This document shows, piece by piece, positions 9,930-18,963 of a stretch of 60,540 nucleotides of DNA. This DNA comes from Calditrichota bacterium (lineage in GTDB: Bacteria > Electryoneota > AABM5-125-24 > Hatepunaeales > Hatepunaeaceae). The notes under the pieces are model-generated. The model did not search any database. It was not told the origin of the DNA and saw nothing but the letters and a program-made list of their open reading frames with translations. The DNA is taken from the NCBI GenBank assembly GCA_018644935.1, contig JABGPL010000018.1:1-60540 (forward strand), written 5' to 3'. Position 1 is the stretch's first letter. Every line of letters starts with the position of its first letter. Both the position numbers and the translations under genes were made by a program.

Positions 9930-11678
9930 TTATGCTAAAATATCATCGATTATCCTGATCAACTCCGATTCAGTCAGCACTGCAGATTTCTTTTTGTATT
10001 TGGAAATCTCTATAATCCGTTTTTCCCCAACAATTTCTTTAATCTCATTAAAAATTTCTTCATTCTTCTTCAAACTACACAAACCACCACAAACCACGAT
10101 ATCATACTGTTCTTTGAGAACTTTGGATTTAGCTTTTCTGATTGTATTTACAGTTTCAACCAGCATTCCTCGAGCTTGCCCAACTCGTGTACCTAAACCC
10201 ACTAATTTCGCCTGAGACCCAATAATTAGCATTTGCTCATACCGTGATGACTGCTCAAAATCTAAAATTTCATCTGCGTTGACATAGGGCTTTACAGCTA
10301 ATCTGACAATACCTTTCATTCGGTTTAGAAGCAAATCCATTCTGTTTACCAGTGGGGGAATATTTTTGATCAGTGGTTGCTGATCGGCCAGGTTTAACTT
10401 TTTCAGGTCCAAAATATCTGCAATCGTCATCAACCCCTGAAGAGGTTGGTTAAACTCATGTGCAATGCCTCCCGTAACCTGACGCACAGCTTCGAGTTTT
10501 TCAAGCCTTAATCTCTCTTGCTCAATTACAATCTGCTGAGAAATATCCCTTGTCGCGGCTATGACCACCTGACGCGATCCGAATTTCGTAACAACCATGC
10601 TCGTTTGTACAGGTATCTCAACCTTTGATTTTGTCAGGCTGAAACCACGTACTGATTGGCTCCCCTTCTGAACTAAGCTTGGCCAGACATCTTCAAGCGA
10701 TTTCTGTCTCGCAGGTGGTGTGATGCTAAATATTGTTTTCCCGATTAGTTCCATTCGCGAAAATCCGAGATGTTCCTCAGCGGCATGGTTGGCATCTATT
10801 ATCTGTTTGGATTCAAAATCTATCAGGAATGTCGCGTCACCAGCGCGGTTAAACAGTACCTGATATCTCGTTTCCACCTCTGCAAGTACTTTGTTCAGAT
10901 ATTCGTTGTGTGACATGTCAGAGACAATCCACATTATTGCCAGCACTTTTTTCTTGCAGTCTTTAATCTCGGAAATCGAGTGGAGAGCTGGAAACTTTTC
11001 TCCATCACTTCTGACCATATCAAAGACATAGTGAAGTGCTCCGGTTTTGGGAAGTTTTTCATTGATTTCTGTTATTAGCTTATCAACATCATCCCTTTCA
11101 GAAATTAAATCCCAAAGATGCTTCCCCTTACAGGATGCTCTGTCAATTTTGAATATTTGTTCCATTGCGAGATTGGAACTCTGAAGGGTCAGGTCAGATT
11201 TCTCAATAATAAATACTACATCATCAACTGCGTTGTAAATTGAATTAAAAATACTTAATGTATCGAAGAGCTCAGACTCGACTGCGAGCTCCCGAGTCTG
11301 ATCAGATAGGATTACTTGTAGAGTTTCTTCGCCCATAAAGGAAATCTCGATAGACTGAATCTCTAAAGTACTTGTTGTATCGGGAAAAAAGGATACTTCA
11401 AACTGAAAAGAGTCAAACTGATGACCGCGACTCAGCTGAAGAATGTTCTTTCTTGCGGTTGGGTTTTTTGTTGCAGATAATTTTTTTATGATTTGAGCGA
11501 GGGTAATCTCCTCTCGTTTGATGTTTAATATAGAACACAAGCGAGAGTTACAAAATAATAAATCATCCTCGCGCAACAAAAGAATACCATCACGCAAATT
11601 ATCAAACATTTGCTTCTGTTCTTCAAAAAATGAGGGTTGATTTACCGAAGGTTTCTTATTGGATTTCTCTTGACCCAA
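9930..11678 (-). CDS. PAS-domain sensor with histidine-kinase DHp domain but no ATPase domain, ending in a degenerate receiver
   Basis: The protein has 582 residues and no signal peptide or membrane segment. Three PAS-like domains lie at about 20-130, 140-255 and 265-385, the last being the most typical (ANHAAEEHLGFSRMELIGKT). A DHp helix pair follows at 395-460 with the H-box GGIAHEFNQPLQG, His407. No HATPase_c domain follows: the N, G1 and G2 boxes are absent. Instead, residues 480-582 look like a receiver domain in which the acidic pair is replaced (MLIIGSQ) and the phosphoacceptor position in YDIVVCGG is Cys530. It may act as a phosphotransfer or scaffold partner of another kinase. The start codon is TTG, the first possible start after an in-frame TAG, with only GGTG as ribosome binding site. 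It lies 21 bases after the TPR gene and is probably cotranscribed with it. Confidence 0.8.
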   Translation of the reverse strand: MGQEKSNKKPSVNQPSFFEEQKQMFDNLRDGILLLREDDLLFCNSRLCSILNIKREEITLAQIIKKLSATKNPTARKNILQLSRGHQFDSFQFEVSFFPDTTSTLEIQSIEISFMGEETLQVILSDQTRELAVESELFDTLSIFNSIYNAVDDVVFIIEKSDLTLQSSNLAMEQIFKIDRASCKGKHLWDLISERDDVDKLITEINEKLPKTGALHYVFDMVRSDGEKFPALHSISEIKDCKKKVLAIMWIVSDMSHNEYLNKVLAEVETRYQVLFNRAGDATFLIDFESKQIIDANHAAEEHLGFSRMELIGKTIFSITPPARQKSLEDVWPSLVQKGSQSVRGFSLTKSKVEIPVQTSMVVTKFGSRQVVIAATRDISQQIVIEQERLRLEKLEAVRQVTGGIAHEFNQPLQGLMTIADILDLKKLNLADQQPLIKNIPPLVNRMDLLLNRMKGIVRLAVKPYVNADEILDFEQSSRYEQMLIIGSQAKLVGLGTRVGQARGMLVETVNTIRKAKSKVLKEQYDIVVCGGLCSLKKNEEIFNEIKEIVGEKRIIEISKYKKKSAVLTESELIRIIDDILA

Positions 11679-11699
11679 ATGTTCACCAAATATTTTCTA

Positions 11700-13541
11700 T
11701 TACAGCACTTCTTTGGAAAAATTTTTCAATTGACGCCGAGCACGATCAACTAACGGGCTATCTGGAAATTCGATCAGCAGTTGTTCGTAAAAAACAATTG
11801 AATCTTTTTCTTTATTTAACTCATGTGCAAGTATATTCCCTGCCAAAAACAATGCGAGGTCTTTTCTTAATGCAGATTTAATTTCAATAATTTCTTCAAT
11901 TAGCCCAAGTATCTTATCGGAATCTCCATCGGATTTTTCAATCTCGATTAATTTCCAAAGTGACTCCTCTCGAATCCTGTCTGATGCTTGAGCTTTTAAT
12001 CCACGGAGGATCATCTTTGAAGAATCAGGTTTTCCTCGGAACAATAACAAATCTGCATAGCCAAAAGATTTAATTATCTCAGGTGTTTCCTGCATATCAT
12101 TTATCAGTACTTTCAGGTTAAGGGCATCATTCGCTTCTGGTGCTGAGGGGTCCGTGGCAATTAACTTCGAAGCTGTTTCGGCTGCTTTCAAATAATCACC
12201 CTGCCTGAAAAGTAGTTTTGCCAATTCATGCCTGGCTGTAGAGATCGAACCTCGAGGACGACCTGTGTTCCGGGCGACCCTTCTAAGATCTTTCTCAGCC
12301 TTCTCAAAATCACCTTCAAACTCAAAGGTCAGAGCAATACTTATTCTGAGTGCGTTGATTTTATTTGGGGTTAGCTTTGCTTTTTGTCCAAGTTCCAATC
12401 CTTTTTCAAACAATTCTCGAGCAATCGGAATTCTTCGATATTTATCAAAATTAAGTTGGCCCAGCAATGAATATGCTTCGAATACAGATTTCGGAGGAAT
12501 TCCAGGCTTTATGACTTCCCTGAAGAATGTCTCAGCTGAGTCGATTTCTCCAAGAGCCAGAGAAACCGATCCTCTTCCAAGTAACGCAATTGCTTTTAAC
12601 TCATTATTTGGATTTCCAGATAATATCTCTGAATATGCCTGAGCTGCGAGTCTGTATTTTCCTTCCGCAGATGTTAGAGTAGCAAATTCGAGCAATTCCT
12701 TGCCCTGACCGCCACTTTGACGTTCCATAATTTGGTATTGTTCAAGTGCCAGAGAATATCTCTGTGCTCTAAAATGGAGTAAGGCCAGCAGCCTGTGAAG
12801 TGTATTCTGGAATTCTTTTTCAGCGTCTTTTATGCGGGTTGATAAAATATTAACGACGAGACTGTCAACGTGCGGTTCGGCTGACATGTCTCCAAATGCA
12901 CCCGTAACAAAGGTCATATTACCGGGAGAGGTTTTTAATAAAAGGAGATATTCATCGATAGCCGGCTCCCAATCCATCCTGGCTTCATACCATCTCGCAA
13001 GATCCCTTGCAAACAGAAATGGATCATTACACTCTTTTCTACCACGGATTAGTGTAGCCATCGCCTCATCACTAAGCCTCTGCCCGGCTAGAATATTGGA
13101 AACATCCCTGTAAATCTTCTTATTACCCTTTAACCGGGTAAGGATTTCTTCAACAGCCTGAAGTCCTTTTTCCTCTGTTTCCGCAGCAAAAATGATTTCA
13201 ATCCTATCTGCAGCAATCGATATAGGGTCTATCTGAATTTTCCCGGAACGGGAATCATTGAGGGTTTCATCGAGGAATGCAAGAGCTTCATCGTATCTTT
13301 CAAGACCGATCAAACTTCTTCTAATACCATGGTATGCGGAAAAATACCCGGGTTTTAATGTGTTTACAACGAGCCAGAGCTCTAACGCCCTCTCAAAGTT
13401 GCCGGAAGATTCTGCTGATCTGGCAATTTTTGAAACGCGGTAGAGCTCTTGTTGGTTGCTCTTTGCCTTCGAGTTGGATGTTTGTCCAAAAGCTTCAGTT
13501 GAAATGAGGGTTATTGCAGGAATCAATAACCCTAAAATCAC
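11700..13541 (-). CDS. Exported TPR-repeat protein, start codon uncertain
   Basis: The protein has 613 residues as called from GTG at 13541. It has an N-terminal hydrophobic stretch (VILGLLIPAITLISTEAFGQ) and then helical tetratricopeptide-like repeats to the end, with signatures such as ERYDEALAFLDETL and GDYLKAAETASKLIATDP. TPR arrays bind partner proteins, here probably in the periplasm. The GTG has no ribosome binding site, and the signal peptide called from it lacks a positive N-region. Upstream in-frame codons read WRKFFVVIRA without a start. An ATG at 13572-13570 lies one frame off, and removing one T from the run of six T would give MEKVFVVIRAVILGLL, a good signal peptide. The real start may therefore involve a slippage site or a sequence error. 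A strong promoter lies at 13645-13673. Confidence 0.75.
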   Translation of the reverse strand: MILGLLIPAITLISTEAFGQTSNSKAKSNQQELYRVSKIARSAESSGNFERALELWLVVNTLKPGYFSAYHGIRRSLIGLERYDEALAFLDETLNDSRSGKIQIDPISIAADRIEIIFAAETEEKGLQAVEEILTRLKGNKKIYRDVSNILAGQRLSDEAMATLIRGRKECNDPFLFARDLARWYEARMDWEPAIDEYLLLLKTSPGNMTFVTGAFGDMSAEPHVDSLVVNILSTRIKDAEKEFQNTLHRLLALLHFRAQRYSLALEQYQIMERQSGGQGKELLEFATLTSAEGKYRLAAQAYSEILSGNPNNELKAIALLGRGSVSLALGEIDSAETFFREVIKPGIPPKSVFEAYSLLGQLNFDKYRRIPIARELFEKGLELGQKAKLTPNKINALRISIALTFEFEGDFEKAEKDLRRVARNTGRPRGSISTARHELAKLLFRQGDYLKAAETASKLIATDPSAPEANDALNLKVLINDMQETPEIIKSFGYADLLLFRGKPDSSKMILRGLKAQASDRIREESLWKLIEIEKSDGDSDKILGLIEEIIEIKSALRKDLALFLAGNILAHELNKEKDSIVFYEQLLIEFPDSPLVDRARRQLKNFSKEVL

Positions 13542-13644
13542 AGCTCTTATTACGACAAAAAACTTTCTCCATGCAAAATGGTGAAATGTGCTCTGTATAA
13601 TGTTTCGGTTATCCCAATTAAACCATAAAAAAGCCTAACATAAC

Positions 13645-13673
13645 ATTATACCATTATTCTTCATATTTTTCAA
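13645..13673 (-). promoter_or_regulatory. Sigma-70 type promoter for the TPR and PAS genes
   Basis: On the minus strand there is TTGAAA (13673-13668), a 17-base spacer, and then TATAAT (13650-13645). It overlaps the end of the E2 coding region and would start transcription near 13638. That leaves about 95 bases of leader before the called TPR start and suggests the TPR-PAS pair is a separate unit from the pyruvate dehydrogenase operon. Confidence 0.6.
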
Positions 13674-15051
13674 GCTTTTCTTTCAATCGAGCCATAAATC
13701 TACCCGCCATTGCTCCGTCAATAATCCTGTGATCGTAAGACAAGGACATCATCATTCTCCAACGGATAGCTATTGAATCTCCAAACTCTGTTTCAACAAC
13801 GGCGGGAACCTTCCGGATTGCTCCTGTTCCGAGTATAGCGACCTGAGGTTGATTAATAATAGGTGCTCCTGCAATATTCCCAAAAACACCAACATTTGTG
13901 ATCGTAAATGTACCACCACTGACGTCATCTGGAAGTAATGATGACGAACGCGCTTTCTCTGCCAGATCGTGTAATCCGTGTGCAATACCTTTTAGATTAA
14001 GACCATCTGCACCTTTTATGTTTGGGACAATTAATCCGGCACCAGGGAGTTCAACTGCAAATCCAATGTTTATCTTTTTTCGCAGGATCATATTATACCC
14101 ATCAACCGATGCGTTAACAAACGGGAATTCAGGTAAAACTTCTGCAGCGACTTTGATGAAATACGATGTGTATGTCAAACTGAAGCCCTCTCTTTCTTTG
14201 AAGGACTTTTTAATTGACTCACGGTGCTTCACAATCCGATCCATATCGACTTCAGAAAAGGAAACCACATGCGGAGATGTATGAACTGACCTAACCATAT
14301 GATCGGCAATCATTTTTCGCATACGATCCATTTCAACGATTTCATCCTCAGGACCTGTCCAAACTGATGGTGCAGCGGTTGGAGCGGCTGCTGGTGCTGG
14401 AAGCTTTGTAATAATTGGTGCTGCGGGAGGAACTACTGCTGCTTTCGGCGTAACCATTGCCGGTGTCGGGATTGGCCTGGTCTTTTTGTCAGCGATGTAA
14501 TTCAGCATGTCTTTTTTAGTAACTCGTCCATCACGTCCTGATCCCATCATATTCTGTACAACATCAAGCGGAATCCCTTCAGTTGCTGCGATGTTCTGTA
14601 CAAGAGGAGAAATAAATGTTGATTTCTTTTCGGCTGGTATTTCGGCAACCGGCGTTTCCTCTTTCCTGCCAACCTTGCTGAACACTCTGACCTTCAAACC
14701 ACCGTGATCGGAGCCATCATGTGGTGATGAATCTTGTGCGGAGGGTCTATTGGCAGGCTCTTCACCTTTAACGTACTCATCAAGTTTTTCCTTCTTCTCA
14801 ACAGAGACGTCACCTTCAGTTTCAATCAAAGCCAGCACTGTTCCAATGGGAACGGTAGTACCTTCCTGAATTAAAATCTCCGCAATTACACCTGTGGCAG
14901 GTGTTGGTATTTCAGAATCAACTTTATCCGTAGAAATTTCAAGAATATCCTCATCGAGTTCGACTCTGTCACCGACACTTTTGATCCATTTAACGATTGT
15001 GCCCTCTGCGATGGATTCTCCCATCTGTGGCATTACCATCTCGACTTTCAT
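13654..15051 (-). CDS. pdhC: Dihydrolipoamide acetyltransferase, E2 of a pyruvate-dehydrogenase-type complex
   Basis: The protein has 465 residues from ATG 15051. A TTG 14 codons upstream is possible, but the lipoyl domain begins exactly at MKVEMVMPQMGES. The lipoyl domain covers residues 1-80 with the lipoylated lysine in ISTDKVDSE (Lys43). A peripheral subunit-binding domain (SPLVQNIAATEGIPLDVV, ending DGRVTKKDML) follows after a linker, then an Ala/Pro-rich linker and the CoA acyltransferase domain with the DHRIIDG active-site motif near the C-terminus. It transfers the acetyl (or branched acyl) group from lipoamide to CoA in the cytoplasm. It is the last gene of the E1alpha-E1beta-ferritin-like-lipA-E2 cluster. 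Substrate choice between pyruvate and branched 2-oxoacids is not settled by sequence. No E3 gene is in the window. Confidence 0.9.
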   Translation of the reverse strand: MKVEMVMPQMGESIAEGTIVKWIKSVGDRVELDEDILEISTDKVDSEIPTPATGVIAEILIQEGTTVPIGTVLALIETEGDVSVEKKEKLDEYVKGEEPANRPSAQDSSPHDGSDHGGLKVRVFSKVGRKEETPVAEIPAEKKSTFISPLVQNIAATEGIPLDVVQNMMGSGRDGRVTKKDMLNYIADKKTRPIPTPAMVTPKAAVVPPAAPIITKLPAPAAAPTAAPSVWTGPEDEIVEMDRMRKMIADHMVRSVHTSPHVVSFSEVDMDRIVKHRESIKKSFKEREGFSLTYTSYFIKVAAEVLPEFPFVNASVDGYNMILRKKINIGFAVELPGAGLIVPNIKGADGLNLKGIAHGLHDLAEKARSSSLLPDDVSGGTFTITNVGVFGNIAGAPIINQPQVAILGTGAIRKVPAVVETEFGDSIAIRWRMMMSLSYDHRIIDGAMAGRFMARLKEKLEKYEE

Positions 15052-15188
15052 CTTATTTTCCCTATGTTGGTTATCGGTGAAATACCTTTTCAACCGGTTT
15101 TATTGATCAGATCTTAAAGTATCCCTGACTCAGACGACATGTAAACATATATTAGGACAACCTTTCCAGACTATCCTGATAATACTCA

Positions 15189-16082
15189 CTATTTGGCAGG
15201 AATATCCATGATCCCCTTTGTCAGGAGATTGTAAACTTTTACAGCTTCTTCGGCTTTGTATGAGCTTCTTACAAGTGGACCACTTGCTACATGCATAAAG
15301 CCTATAGAATATGCATATGAAGAAAGCTCATCAAATTCATCCGGATGGACGTATCGTTCAACTTTCAGGTGGCAGTTACTCGGTGCCAGATACTGTCCGA
15401 TTGTAAGGCTCTGGCATCCGGCATTGTGCAAATCTTCGATAACCTGCCTGACCTCATCCAAACTTTCACCTACACCAACCATCAATCCCGATTTTGTGAC
15501 CAATCCGCGTTTTGAGAATTCTCTGATCAAATTCATCGAATGTCGATAATCTGCTCCGGGGCGTACAGTTCTGTATAAACGAGGAACAGTTTCGATATTG
15601 TGATTTAAAATGTCAGGCGGATCCTTGCAAATTATATCCACTGCACCTGGCTTCTTCAAAAAATCGGGCACAAGAGCTTCTATACCAGCTACAGGTAATT
15701 TATCTCGCAAGGCTCTAACAACATTAGCAAAATGCCCGGCACCTCCATCGGACAGATCATCACGATCAACCGATGTAAGGACTATCCATTTCAAGTTCAT
15801 CTGAAGCGAGGCATCTGCAATTCTGCGTGGTTCATCAAAATCGACCGGATCTGGTTTGCCCGTTGCAATCGCACAGAACTTACAACCTCGTGTACAGACA
15901 CTGCCGAGAATCATAAATGTAGCCGTCCCGCGTCCCCAACATTCATTTGTGTTGGGACAATGAGCACTTCGGCAGACAGTCGTCAACCTTTTTTCCTTTA
16001 ACAGGTCGGCTACTTCCTGGTATGATTCATTTGTAGCTAGTCGGATTTTCAACCATTCCGGCTTGCGCTTTATAGTTTTCAG
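15189..16082 (-). CDS. lipA: Lipoyl synthase, probable non-ATG start
   Basis: This is a radical SAM enzyme that inserts two sulfurs into octanoyl-protein to make lipoyl groups. It carries the auxiliary-cluster motif CRSAHCPNTNECW and the radical SAM motif CTRGCKFC, followed by DRDDLSDGGAGHF and a typical RSSY near the C-terminus. A TTG at 16052 is an obvious start, but the frame stays open upstream and reads LKTIKRKPEWLKIRL, which matches the conserved KPEWLK(I/V)R block of LipA. The true start must therefore lie upstream. No ATG, GTG or TTG is available there. The best candidate is CTG at 16082-16080, 12 bases after AGGAG. It is placed between the E2 gene and the E1 genes, as expected for a gene that modifies E2. 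Confidence 0.9.
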   Translation of the reverse strand: MKTIKRKPEWLKIRLATNESYQEVADLLKEKRLTTVCRSAHCPNTNECWGRGTATFMILGSVCTRGCKFCAIATGKPDPVDFDEPRRIADASLQMNLKWIVLTSVDRDDLSDGGAGHFANVVRALRDKLPVAGIEALVPDFLKKPGAVDIICKDPPDILNHNIETVPRLYRTVRPGADYRHSMNLIREFSKRGLVTKSGLMVGVGESLDEVRQVIEDLHNAGCQSLTIGQYLAPSNCHLKVERYVHPDEFDELSSYAYSIGFMHVASGPLVRSSYKAEEAVKVYNLLTKGIMDIPAK

Positions 16083-16130
16083 GGTGTTATTCCGCTCCTA
16101 TAAATCCATCATTCAGGTCTTGCTGAAAAC

Positions 16131-16379
16131 CTACAAATCACTCGACATTGCTTGTTCTACATCCCGTTTAGCTTGAAGGATCTCCCATTCACGTCTGAGG
16201 GAAGCTTCATGTCCGGCTTCTTCTCTTGCCAATCGCAGAAGCACCTCACGGGTTTCCTTTGCTTGCACACGTGTCGCTGCCTCAACATAAAATAGAGATG
16301 CCTGGGCTTCACGTTTTATCGCAATACGGAAGATGTCATCTATAGTGACATCAAGATTAATCGTATCGTCGTTAGCCAT
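16131..16379 (-). CDS. Small ferritin-like (rubrerythrin-type) two-helix protein
   Basis: The protein has 82 residues, with DIFRIAIKREAQASLFYVEAA and LREEAGHE-like helices (LAREEAGHEASLRREWE). The Glu and E..H spacing matches one half of a ferritin-like diiron bundle, so a homodimer could form the full site. It lacks a rubredoxin domain. It lies inside the pyruvate dehydrogenase and lipoate operon, between the E1beta gene and lipA, so a role in iron supply or oxidative protection of LipA clusters is a reasonable inference without proof. Confidence 0.7.
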   Translation of the reverse strand: MANDDTINLDVTIDDIFRIAIKREAQASLFYVEAATRVQAKETREVLLRLAREEAGHEASLRREWEILQAKRDVEQAMSSDL

Positions 16380-16524
16380 ATCTAAAACTCCTGGTTATCT
16401 TTCAAATGGCTTATGGGCAAAAGGATTAGATAAATGAGCCATCATCCTTTCACCCGAGCCTAATACCAAAATAACAATTTTACAGGTTTAATGAAACTCG
16501 TAAATTCATGCTATTTAATCTAAA

Positions 16525-17505
16525 TCAGTATTGTGCCAGATCTTTTAACGCTCTGTACACTGTTTCACTGTTAAGAACCATCTTATCCTCGAGTTGCGGC
16601 GCAAATGGGAAAGGCATATCCCGCGATCCGAGTCGTTTGATTGGTGCATCCAGCATTTCAAAACATTCCTCGGCTATAAACGAGGCATATTCGCCACCAA
16701 CACCTCCGGTCAACCAGGCTTCATGAGCTACAAGAACTCTACCCGTTTTCTTGACCGTTTCTACAATGGCTTCTTTGTCAAAGGGGTACAGTGATCTCAA
16801 ATCGAGGACTTCAACAGAAATCCCTTCCTCAGCCAATCTCTCAGCAGCATCAAGTGCAAGATGAACCGAAGCACCATATGCGATGACCGAAATATCATCC
16901 CCGGCCATTTTTACTTCCGCCTTGCCAATGGGGACAGTAAACAAACCTTCAGGGACTTCTTCCTTAACTCGTCGGTAGAGGAACTTGTGTTCAAAATACA
17001 GCACTGGATTATTGTCCCTGATTGCGGAAATCATCAATCCCTTAGCATCATAAGGAGTCGAAGGAGCCACGACTTTCAGACCGGGAGTGTGGACAAACCA
17101 CGCCTCCGGGCTCTGCGAGTGAAATGGACCTCCATGAACACCAGCACCTGACGGGCATCGGATTGTAACTGGAGCGGAAACGTTATTTCCGGTACGAAAG
17201 AACATCGTACCCGCATTATTGACTACCTGATTAAAACCGGATGTGATAAAATCAGCAAATTGGAATTCGACTATCGGGCGCAATCCTGTGATTGCCATCC
17301 CAAGTCCGCATCCCATTATTGCTGATTCAGAAAGTGGTGTATCATAAACCCGATCTGCTCCGAATTCATCAATGAAGCCCTTGGTGACTTTAAAAGCACC
17401 GCCGTAAACACCAACGTCTTCACCCATCACCATCACCTTGGGATCTCTTCTCATCTCTTCGCGCATCCCATCACTGATAGCCTGTATATATGTCATTATA
17501 GGCAT
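16525..17505 (-). CDS. pdhB: 2-oxoacid dehydrogenase E1 component beta subunit
   Basis: The protein has 326 residues, the usual length of the transketolase C-terminal-type beta subunit. It carries GEDVGVYGGAFKVTKG, YDTPLSESAIMG and a C-terminal RLGSRDMPFPFAPQLE block typical of pyruvate and branched-chain E1beta. It forms the alpha2beta2 heterotetramer with the upstream gene, ending 22 bases away. Together they decarboxylate a 2-oxoacid with thiamine diphosphate and reductively acylate the E2 lipoyl group. Confidence 0.92.
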   Translation of the reverse strand: MPIMTYIQAISDGMREEMRRDPKVMVMGEDVGVYGGAFKVTKGFIDEFGADRVYDTPLSESAIMGCGLGMAITGLRPIVEFQFADFITSGFNQVVNNAGTMFFRTGNNVSAPVTIRCPSGAGVHGGPFHSQSPEAWFVHTPGLKVVAPSTPYDAKGLMISAIRDNNPVLYFEHKFLYRRVKEEVPEGLFTVPIGKAEVKMAGDDISVIAYGASVHLALDAAERLAEEGISVEVLDLRSLYPFDKEAIVETVKKTGRVLVAHEAWLTGGVGGEYASFIAEECFEMLDAPIKRLGSRDMPFPFAPQLEDKMVLNSETVYRALKDLAQY

Positions 17506-17527
17506 TTGTATTTCTCCACTATTTGGG

Positions 17528-18670
17528 TTAAGATGCGAAAACGCTGTTGTTCAAAGAAATCGGATCCGGTAATGGACTGGCATCGGCATTAACGATCGCC
17601 TGCTCGATTTCAGCATCTACTTGCTTCTCGAGAATTTCGATCTCTGCTTGTGTAAGAAATCCTTGTTTTGCAAGGAATCTCTGCGCACGTAGTAATGGGT
17701 CCCGCTGTGCCCATGCTTCAAGCAATTCTTTCGGCACATAGAAGTGATCATCATGCTCTGAATGTCCACGCATACGCATTGAAACAGCTTCAATCATCGT
17801 CGGTCCACCGCCTTCTCTGGCACGATTGACAGCATTCCGAACCGTCTCATAGACTTCGTAGATGTTGTTTCCGTCAACGACCTCTCCCTGGATACCATAT
17901 CCAATTGCACGGTCAATGATCCTCTCTGCACCATACTGGGCAACAATTGGCGTAGAATAGGCATACTGATTGTTCTCTATTACGAGAACAAAGGGAGCGT
18001 TTGCAACGGCTGCAAAATTCAGACCCTCATGAAAATCACCGATAGAAGCACCACCATCACCGATAAAATTAAGGGTCACAGCGTTCTTGCCCTGGTTCCG
18101 CAATCCAATTGCAGCACCAACAGCAACCGGCAGCATTGATCCGAGGTGGCTGATCATGCCAATAATACCCCTGTCCATATCTGAGAAGTGGGTGTTTCCA
18201 TCCCGTCCCATTGTTGGTGATCCTGAGCGCCCCATGTACTGGCAGTAAATTCTTTCAATTGTCTGACCAAAAGCAATGTGAGCACCGAGATCTCTGTGCA
18301 TCGGGAACAGCATATCTCCCTGGCTGCGATCTAACGCATATCCAGCACCGACTGATATCGCTTCAGTTCCCTTAGAAAGGTAGACACCACCGACAATTTT
18401 ACCCTGTCTGTAAAGACGTGTCAAACGATCTTCGGTACCGCGAATTGAATACAACAGGCGATACAGTGCAATGTAGCCTTTTTTCTTTAAATCTCCGTAC
18501 GCTCGATCTGGAAGATCCTCGGGCGGTAATAAGGAGTCCAGTTTCTGGAGGTACTTCTGCCTGGAAACTCCTGTCGGGAGTTTCTCCAGCTTCTGATCCA
18601 GCGTTGCATCCGAAGGGGACAACTTCGTCTTCGAAGTTTTTCCTGCTGGAGTTTTCCTGGTTCGAGGCAT
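17528..18670 (-). CDS. pdhA: 2-oxoacid dehydrogenase E1 component alpha subunit
   Basis: The protein has 380 residues. The thiamine diphosphate motif is intact (GDGGASIGDFHEGLN, then NN after 13 residues), and RMRGHSEHDD marks the phosphorylation-loop region found in E1alpha. A basic, low-complexity N-terminus of about 30 residues (TRKTPAGKTSKTKL) precedes the family homology. The start ATG has AGGA ten bases upstream. It is the first gene of the operon, behind a 330-base gap with two AT-rich palindromes close to the start. Confidence 0.92.
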   Translation of the reverse strand: MPRTRKTPAGKTSKTKLSPSDATLDQKLEKLPTGVSRQKYLQKLDSLLPPEDLPDRAYGDLKKKGYIALYRLLYSIRGTEDRLTRLYRQGKIVGGVYLSKGTEAISVGAGYALDRSQGDMLFPMHRDLGAHIAFGQTIERIYCQYMGRSGSPTMGRDGNTHFSDMDRGIIGMISHLGSMLPVAVGAAIGLRNQGKNAVTLNFIGDGGASIGDFHEGLNFAAVANAPFVLVIENNQYAYSTPIVAQYGAERIIDRAIGYGIQGEVVDGNNIYEVYETVRNAVNRAREGGGPTMIEAVSMRMRGHSEHDDHFYVPKELLEAWAQRDPLLRAQRFLAKQGFLTQAEIEILEKQVDAEIEQAIVNADASPLPDPISLNNSVFAS

Positions 18671-18687
18671 AATTTATCCTGAAGTTA

Positions 18688-18722
18688 AGATATTAAAATA
18701 TCTAAAAATAGATTGTGATCTA
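18688..18722 (-). promoter_or_regulatory. Two AT-rich palindromes just upstream of pdhA
   Basis: AGATATTAAAATATCT (18688-18703) has seven-base inverted arms, and TAGATTGTGATCTA (18709-18722) has five-base arms. They lie 18 to 52 bases upstream of the pdhA start, where a repressor could block transcription or the early transcript. The binding protein is unknown. Confidence 0.35.
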
Positions 18723-18874
18723 ATGTAAAGAATTAGATACCATCCGGGTTGATCTAAGGGAGTTTGAATGAGGTATCTGAAGGTATTTACGAAAAATAAT
18801 TACAATACGTCAGTATGTAAAGCTATTTATTTACACTTTGAGAAAAATATTTTGGAATTTGGGCTTGAGAAACC

Positions 18875-18939
18875 GTAGCCGCGACCCTTGTGGTCGTGGA
18901 TTGTAAGTGGATTTCCACGACCACAAGGGTCGCGGCTAC
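18875..18939. repeat. Large palindrome with 26-base perfect arms
   Basis: GTAGCCGCGACCCTTGTGG and the next seven bases (18875-18900) recur as an exact inverted copy at 18914-18939, with a 13-base loop. It is GC-rich in an AT-rich gap and lacks a T run on either side, so it looks like a mobile or structural palindrome of the intergenic hairpin family, not an ordinary terminator. Confidence 0.75.
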
Positions 18940-18963
18940 AAATTACATAATCACAACACTGTA

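Noticed and set aside
15366..15395. TGGCACCGAG on the minus strand, resembling a sigma-54 -24 box
   Set aside because: It lies within lipA and lacks the GC at the -12 position.
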